From SZAS-7 sp964514655 (GTDB taxonomy: Bacteria; Chlamydiota; Chlamydiia; Chlamydiales; FEN-1388), in the NCBI GenBank assembly GCA_964514655.1, contig CAZEQY010000005.1:1-64000 (forward strand): DNA of 64,000 nt. The letters are read 5' to 3'. A program made the translations under genes and the position numbers. The notes under the pieces are model-generated. The model made no database searches, was not told the DNA's origin, and saw nothing but the letters and a program-made list of their open reading frames with translations. Numbering within the stretch: the stretch's first letter is position 1; each line of letters opens with the position of its first letter. Positions 59,020 to 64,000 of this stretch are shown in pieces.

Positions 59020-60822
59020 ATGAATATCGCACTCTTGACAATACTTCTTAGCGTATTTTCCTTTACAACGCTTTCGGCTCAAGATGCCCCATCAACACTT
59101 GGTGTTGCAAAAACTCGCCTTAAAGCATCTATGAAAGAGGTTAAAGATCCCCAGCTGCAAAAACTTGGACAAGATGCCCTTAAAAAAATAGACCGCGCGC
59201 ACAAAGACCCTAAAAAAGCAGACGCTGCTCTTCATGCGGTAAACAAGGTTTTGGCTGTAATCAAACAAAAGCATATCCATACCGTAAGCACAAGCTCTTC
59301 AGGAAAGTCGTGCGATGTACGAGATGAAATCAGCGAGCTAGACTCACAGGTTAAAGCGTGCTGCACTGACATAAAACGCCTTCTTACTGAGCTATTAAAC
59401 TTTGTACATACGGCGTATCCTTGCGATCCTATAATTCCTATAGATACAGTGCCGGTTTTGCTAGCAGAATCCGGCAAATACTGCGTAACGACCGATTTAA
59501 CATACACAGGCCCAGGAGCTGCGATTCAAGTTTCAGCAAGCAATGTGCATATTAACTTTCATAATCATGACCTTACCCTCACAGATCCTGCAGCTATCGG
59601 TATTTTAGTAGAAAATGCGAGCGAGTTTGTGCTTGAAAATGACAGCATCCAAGGAACAAGCATCTTTAAAACTTCTACTAGTGCTGCTGTAAGTCTATTG
59701 GGTGTAAATAAGGCTACTCTTCGCAATGTCTTTACAAAAAATACGACAAAGGGGCTGTTTCTTGTCGATTGCACCGATGTGCTTGTCGAGTTTTGTCACT
59801 TTGACTCTCACGAAGGTACCATCACACCAATCTTTCCTAGCCCTGCAACGTTAGTAGGCACAGGAGATGGTGCCGGCGTCTTTGTAAGTGGCTCTAACGG
59901 CGTTACAGTAGATACCTGCACCTTTGTTGGCGCTAACCTTGGATCAGACCCTACTCGAACGGGCTTTGGCGTACATATCGAGGAAAATGCCAAAAATTTT
60001 ACGCTAAAAGATAGCGCCTTTAGCAACTTACTGGGTTCTATACATGCTGTGAGTGTTGATGGTGTGTTGGTAGAAAATTGTACCTTTAATGCATCTACAG
60101 TTTCTAACTTTAATATTGCGCAATTTGGAAGTTGCGAGCTAGGAACCGTGGCTGATAATGTCATTATTAGAAATGCGACATTTACCCAATCACAAGTTGT
60201 ACAGGGTTTTGATGGGCTTCTTTTTGTTGCAGGCTCTGGCTGCTTGCTAGAAGATATTGTCGTCAACTCTTCATCACAAGACATACAGACCTACAGTCCT
60301 GCTGCCATCCACATAGGCAACCAAAGCTGTGGCAACTATTCAAACCTCGTAGGAAGAAATTGCATAGTGACCGGAACAAATGGAAGATCGCTCTATATTG
60401 ACAATGGCTCTAACATAGTCTTTGAAGATTCCCAGTTTTCAGGAGCATCAGTTGCAAACGTCTATATGAATGCAGCAACAAGCTCAAGCATCAGAAATTC
60501 TACGATCTTTAATGGCTCTAGCGGCGTTATTATTTCTAACCCTACTAGCTCTGGCGCTCAAGGAAATGCTATAGAAAACTGCCTTGTCTATAACAACACA
60601 AACTACGGTATTGAAGTGCTAGATCAGAATAAGCACCATCTATCCGGAAATCATGCCTGGTCTAATGCAACAGGTATCTATCTTTTATATGCAGGATTTA
60701 CTGAGACTTATAACAATACCTCATGTAAGAACACTACCCAAAGCTGCAATAACGTAACTCCAAGCCAGCTTCCGGGCGCATCACCTATACTTGCTGGCTC
60801 AAATGTCTGCTGCACACCGTAA
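59020..60822 (+). CDS. Secreted right-handed beta-helix protein (copy 3)
   Basis: The 600-aa protein has signal peptide MNIALLTILLSVFSFTTLSA and the helical spacer also seen in copy 1 (ASMKEVKDPQLQKLGQDALK). It has the Cys motif CDVRDEISELDSQVKACC, GKYCVTTDLTYTG, and then a beta-helix very close to copies 1 and 2 (FVLENDSIQGTSIFKTSTS, FTKNTTKGLFLVDCTDVLV). It ends VTPSQLPGASPILAGSNVCC. A longer upstream frame overlaps copy 2; AGAGGAAT before the ATG at 59020 and the signal peptide fix the start. The shared N- and C-terminal Cys pairs suggest disulfide cross-linking in the envelope, as for chlamydial outer-envelope proteins (inference). Confidence 0.77.
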   Translation: MNIALLTILLSVFSFTTLSAQDAPSTLGVAKTRLKASMKEVKDPQLQKLGQDALKKIDRAHKDPKKADAALHAVNKVLAVIKQKHIHTVSTSSSGKSCDVRDEISELDSQVKACCTDIKRLLTELLNFVHTAYPCDPIIPIDTVPVLLAESGKYCVTTDLTYTGPGAAIQVSASNVHINFHNHDLTLTDPAAIGILVENASEFVLENDSIQGTSIFKTSTSAAVSLLGVNKATLRNVFTKNTTKGLFLVDCTDVLVEFCHFDSHEGTITPIFPSPATLVGTGDGAGVFVSGSNGVTVDTCTFVGANLGSDPTRTGFGVHIEENAKNFTLKDSAFSNLLGSIHAVSVDGVLVENCTFNASTVSNFNIAQFGSCELGTVADNVIIRNATFTQSQVVQGFDGLLFVAGSGCLLEDIVVNSSSQDIQTYSPAAIHIGNQSCGNYSNLVGRNCIVTGTNGRSLYIDNGSNIVFEDSQFSGASVANVYMNAATSSSIRNSTIFNGSSGVIISNPTSSGAQGNAIENCLVYNNTNYGIEVLDQNKHHLSGNHAWSNATGIYLLYAGFTETYNNTSCKNTTQSCNNVTPSQLPGASPILAGSNVCCTP

Positions 60823-60883
60823 CGGTTGTAGTGAATAAATAGAGCTTACGATACAATGCGGATAAACGATACTTAGATAAAAT

Positions 60884-63100
60884 ATGCCCAAAAAACCTCC
60901 TAAAGGAGACAAGCCGAGTGCAAAGCAAGAGCGCTTGTTTCAAAACCTGCTTAAAGTAACCTATGAATATATTAAGGGCAGGCATTACTCCCCTCAAAAT
61001 AAAGAGACTCTTATAGAGAGGCTGAGGATACATCCAGAACATCTTGAGATCTTTGACCTAGTGCTCAAAGACCTTAAAACGGCAGGTAAAGTGGAACAGA
61101 CTGGCGATAAATTGGTTTCTCAGGAAGAGAGCAAGAAAGAAAAAGTCGTTGTGGGTACTATCAAGATGCATCCACGAGGCTTTGGGTTTGTTGTGCTCAA
61201 GGAGTCATCAGAGCAAGATGTCTTTATTCCAAAACCCTATGTAAATAATGCTATCGACGGCGATGTTGTTGAAGTTGCCATAAACCTTGAAGCTATATCA
61301 GAGCGTGGCCCTGAAGGCAAAGTGTTAACGATTGTTTCTCGAAAGAGAAAGACACTTGTGGGCACCATCTCAGACGTTACAAACCAAAAAGCTTATGCTT
61401 ACTGCAGCATGCTTGGAGAAAAGCGCCAGGTAATAATACCAAATGGCGAGCGAAAGTTAAAAGTTGGCGATAGAGTACTTGTAGAGGTTACTAAATGGGG
61501 CGATAAAGAAGAAAGTGCGCAAGGAGATCTTTCAAAGATCATTGGCCACATTTCGGATCCTTTATCAGATATCCCTGCCGCTATACTTGAAAACGAAATT
61601 CGCACAGATTTTCCACAGGATGCTGTTGAAGAAGCCCTTGCCTTTGGCACGCGCGTGAGAAAAGAAGATCTTGAAGGTCGTGAAGATTTACGCGATCTTG
61701 AATGCTTTACGATAGACCCAGATACTGCTAAAGACTATGACGATGCCATATCGCTAGAACATAAAAACGGCCTTTGGGAGCTTGGCGTACATATTGCTGA
61801 TGTATCACACTATGTTCGTGATAAGTCGGCGCTAGATCGCGAAGCATCGCTTCGCTGTAATTCTACCTACTTTCCTGCAAAATGCATTCCTATGTTGCCC
61901 TCAGAGCTTTCTGACAATCTCTGTTCGCTGCGTGAAGGTGTTCTTAGGCTTACTGTGAGCGTCTTTATTGTGATTGACAATCAAGGTGAAACAAAGAACT
62001 ACCGCATTAGCCGCAGCGTTATAAAAAGCAAAAAGCGTTTTACCTATAAGCAGGCAAAAAAGGTGCTTGATGGAGAGTTGGAAAGTGTGCATAAAGAAAA
62101 GCTCCACAACATGGTAGAGGCATGTCACCTTCTCAAGAAAAAGCGCCGAGAGCGCGGCAGCGTAGAGCTTTGCATGCCCGAATTTGTGGTGAAGGTAGAT
62201 GAAAAGGGCGTTCCTGTTGGCACTGAAGTGATTGAGTATGATATCACTCACCAGATGGTCGAAGAGTTTATGCTTAAAGCCAATGAAATTGTGGCAATAG
62301 CGCTTACAAAACAGGGAAAAAATGCGACGTTTAGAGTGCACGAAGAGCCTGCTAAAGAGTCTCTTCGAGAGTTTGCAACGCTTGCATCTTCTTTTGGCTA
62401 TAACTTGCCGCAAGATCCTACGCCGCAAGATATGCAAATCTTTTTTAGCGAACTTGACGAAGGCCAAACTGCTCAGTATCTAGCTACTTGCTATATTCGC
62501 AGCATGCGCCTTGCATGCTACTCTCCAGATAATATAGGCCACTATGGCCTAAGCCTTGAGCACTATACGCACTTTACAAGCCCAATTCGCCGCTATGTTG
62601 ATACAATCATCCATCGCCTACTCTTTGAAGGTAATATAGATCGCGATAAGCTTTTAGAAATTAGCAACGATGCCTCCGAAAAAGAGCGCATTTCAGCCCG
62701 TGCTGAAGGTAGTGTGATATTCTTAAAGAAGCTGCGTTTGTTAGAGAAGTGTTATAATGAAGCTCGCCACAGAACCTTTGAAGCAGTTATTACTCGCGTT
62801 AAGCCTTTTGGAATCTACTTTGACGTGTTAGAGTTTATGCTTGAGGGCTTTTTGCATGTCTCAGAGCTGGATAGCGACTTTTTTGATTATAGCGAACGAG
62901 AGATGATGCTTATGGGGCGCTACTTAGGCCTTAGCTATAAGGCCGGAGATAAGCTTGCAGTATCTGTAGGCCATATTGACTTTATCTTGCAGGAATGCTC
63001 GTGGAAGCTTGTTACTCACACTGATGAGGTTGGACAAGTATCAAAGCGCGCCTATGAAAAAGACAGGAAACGGCGTAAAGGAAATAGACGCAGGCGGTAA
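60884..63100 (+). CDS. rnr: Ribonuclease R
   Basis: This 3'-5' exoribonuclease degrades structured RNA and takes part in rRNA quality control and trans-translation. The 738-aa protein has a basic N-terminal helix region, a cold-shock OB domain (VVVGTIKMHPRGFGFVVL), and the RNB catalytic domain with DPDTAKDYDDAISLEH (the Asp cluster binding two metals) and HYTHFTSPIRRYVD. The S1 domain follows (EAVITRVKPFGIYFDVLE) and then a short Lys/Arg-rich tail (KDRKRRKGNRRRR). All catalytic aspartates are present. It is translationally close to the DUF502 genes, which start 3 bases after its stop, suggesting an operon. Confidence 0.96.
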   Translation: MPKKPPKGDKPSAKQERLFQNLLKVTYEYIKGRHYSPQNKETLIERLRIHPEHLEIFDLVLKDLKTAGKVEQTGDKLVSQEESKKEKVVVGTIKMHPRGFGFVVLKESSEQDVFIPKPYVNNAIDGDVVEVAINLEAISERGPEGKVLTIVSRKRKTLVGTISDVTNQKAYAYCSMLGEKRQVIIPNGERKLKVGDRVLVEVTKWGDKEESAQGDLSKIIGHISDPLSDIPAAILENEIRTDFPQDAVEEALAFGTRVRKEDLEGREDLRDLECFTIDPDTAKDYDDAISLEHKNGLWELGVHIADVSHYVRDKSALDREASLRCNSTYFPAKCIPMLPSELSDNLCSLREGVLRLTVSVFIVIDNQGETKNYRISRSVIKSKKRFTYKQAKKVLDGELESVHKEKLHNMVEACHLLKKKRRERGSVELCMPEFVVKVDEKGVPVGTEVIEYDITHQMVEEFMLKANEIVAIALTKQGKNATFRVHEEPAKESLREFATLASSFGYNLPQDPTPQDMQIFFSELDEGQTAQYLATCYIRSMRLACYSPDNIGHYGLSLEHYTHFTSPIRRYVDTIIHRLLFEGNIDRDKLLEISNDASEKERISARAEGSVIFLKKLRLLEKCYNEARHRTFEAVITRVKPFGIYFDVLEFMLEGFLHVSELDSDFFDYSEREMMLMGRYLGLSYKAGDKLAVSVGHIDFILQECSWKLVTHTDEVGQVSKRAYEKDRKRRKGNRRRR

Positions 63101-63103
63101 TGT

Positions 63104-63703
63104 ATGAAGAAGTATTTTGTGACAGGTCTTGTGGTGCTTTTGCCCCTTGCGCTTACCTATTGGGTGGTGAGCTTTATTTTAGGGGTGCTGACAGAGCCAT
63201 TTACAGGAATTGCCGGCGCTACGTTAAAGCTATTTGGTGTACAGTCTAAAGAGGCTTTAGAGCTTGGCGAAAAGCTGCTATCTTTAGTGCTCTTGTTTGC
63301 GCTCATCATTGGTATTGGAGCTATTGGTCGCTATTTCTTCTTTAAGTACCTTCTGCAGCTATCTGATGCGATCTTGCATCGCATACCGGTCGTTTCTGCA
63401 GTGTATAAGACCTCTCAGGAGCTTATTCAGTCAGTTTTTAAGCAGGATAGCACGTCATTTCGTCGCGTTGTATTTGTGCCATTTCCCCACGCCGGCTCCT
63501 ACACGGTGGGCCTTGTCACACAGGAAGAGACGTTCGATGGCCGCATGGCAGTGTTTATACCTACAACGCCCAATCCAACATCTGGTTTTTTGCTTATGTT
63601 TAATAAGGATGAGGTAACTGCTGTGGACATGAAGGTAGAAGAGGCTCTTCGCTACGTTATTTCGTGCGGCGTTCTTATGCCTGAGGTACAAAAGAGCGAA
63701 TGA
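63104..63703 (+). CDS. DUF502-family membrane protein (copy 1)
   Basis: The 199-aa protein has two N-terminal membrane helices: KKYFVTGLVVLLPLALTYWVVSFIL, named here by its core FVTGLVVLLPLALTYWV, and LLSLVLLFALIIGIGAIGRYFF. The DUF502 signature comes next: RIPVVSAVYKTSQELIQSVF, FRRVVFVPFPHAG, VGLVTQEE and FIPTTPNPTSGFLLMFNKDEV. The family is widespread in bacteria, including chlamydiae and plants (LIKE-COV), with unknown function. The ATG lies 3 bases after the RNase R stop, and the stop overlaps the next start (ATGA). The tandem pair is a typical arrangement for duplicated DUF502 genes. Confidence 0.9.
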   Translation: MKKYFVTGLVVLLPLALTYWVVSFILGVLTEPFTGIAGATLKLFGVQSKEALELGEKLLSLVLLFALIIGIGAIGRYFFFKYLLQLSDAILHRIPVVSAVYKTSQELIQSVFKQDSTSFRRVVFVPFPHAGSYTVGLVTQEETFDGRMAVFIPTTPNPTSGFLLMFNKDEVTAVDMKVEEALRYVISCGVLMPEVQKSE

Positions 63704-64000
63704 GAAAGTGCTTTTTGGTAGGGCTGATAACGCTTTTACCGGTTATTCTGACATATGTGATCCTTGCATTTGGTATTGGCATTGTTACATCGCCTTTTGA
63801 GCGCCTTGTTAATTTTACGCTAGATAAGTTTCCCCTTTTTGAAGATGGCTTTGGCATTTTTACACACAGGCAGGTGGTTGGTTTTTTAAGCAAGATACTT
63901 ATCTTATGCCTCCTGGTATTATTTATAACTTTAATTGGTTTTCTAGCTGCAAGAGTATTTTTTCATACCTGGGGCTACTACTTTGATAGGCTGATGCGCA
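63700..64000 (+). CDS. DUF502-family membrane protein (copy 2), cut by window end
   Basis: Only the first 100 residues are in the window. MRKCFLVGLITLLPVILTYVIL and FLSKILILCLLVLFITLIGFL are two membrane helices in the same order as in the gene before it, and GLITLLPVILTYV matches its GLVVLLPLALTYW. The start overlaps the previous stop by 4 bases (ATGA). It is a partial gene, and the rest presumably carries the DUF502 NPTSG-type region. Confidence 0.85.
   Translation, partial: MRKCFLVGLITLLPVILTYVILAFGIGIVTSPFERLVNFTLDKFPLFEDGFGIFTHRQVVGFLSKILILCLLVLFITLIGFLAARVFFHTWGYYFDRLMR

Noticed and set aside
55403..60822. Beta-helix proteins as pectate lyases or polygalacturonases
   Set aside because: The rungs fit a beta-helix, but no catalytic Asp/Arg set of those families can be seen.

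Overview
The window looks like the chromosome of a chlamydia-like bacterium (phylum Chlamydiae, more likely an environmental, amoeba- or protist-associated family than Chlamydiaceae). This is inferred from content, not from a search. The evidence is the kdsB-pyrG-yqgF block in the order I know from Chlamydia, a SycD/LcrH-type type III secretion chaperone beside an unknown substrate-like gene, several eukaryotic-like enzyme folds (protein kinase, PI3/4-kinase-like, choline-kinase-like, DNase I-like phosphatase/nuclease, Fic), and many exported proteins without obvious homologues. Coding density is high. I saw no rRNA, tRNA, intact transposon or CRISPR array.

Layout. 0-12.6 kb (minus strand): two giant helical paralogues (1656 and 1625 aa) flank a tandem pair of small secreted jelly-roll (C1q/TNF-like) proteins and an SprT-like protease. 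12.6-22.4 kb (minus): an M48-like protein without its zinc ligands, two tandem lipoproteins, a 1894-aa exported Rhs/YD-repeat protein with an alpha/beta-hydrolase-like tail, and a protein with two Fic folds that both lack the catalytic His. 22.4-28.3 kb: a candidate type III secretion substrate with its chaperone, an unknown protein, a DNase I-like (EEP) protein and an APH/choline-kinase-like protein. 28.3-29.7 kb: a small membrane protein, a long imperfect inverted repeat, and a Phd/VapC pair whose antitoxin start is out of frame.

29.7-34.5 kb (minus) is the housekeeping cluster kdsB-pyrG-yqgF-TerC-glycosyltransferase, with overlapping or nearly touching genes. 34.7-43.1 kb holds an RRM RNA-binding protein with a structured leader and a terminator, a protein kinase with DFD in place of DFG and an apparently leaderless promoter, an AsmA-like protein, an exported Mn-type superoxide dismutase followed by a PI3/4-kinase-like protein, a small single-pass Cys-containing protein and a frameshifted small ORF. 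43.1-51.8 kb holds a second Phd/VapC pair, small unknown genes, an ABC-F ATPase, an ExoD-family protein, a methyltransferase, a pterin dehydratase and leuS.

51.9-60.8 kb (plus strand) is a secretome block: an exported 2OG-Fe(II) dioxygenase-like protein translationally coupled to a Gly-rich repeat protein, then three tandem right-handed beta-helix paralogues with conserved Cys pairs. 60.9-64 kb holds RNase R and two tandem DUF502 membrane proteins, the second cut by the window end.

The most promising candidate for an undescribed system is the Rhs protein with a hydrolase-like tail followed within 12 bases by two paralogous lipoproteins. This arrangement resembles lipase effectors with duplicated lipoprotein immunity proteins. 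The double pseudo-Fic protein and the dioxygenase plus Gly-rich pair come next.
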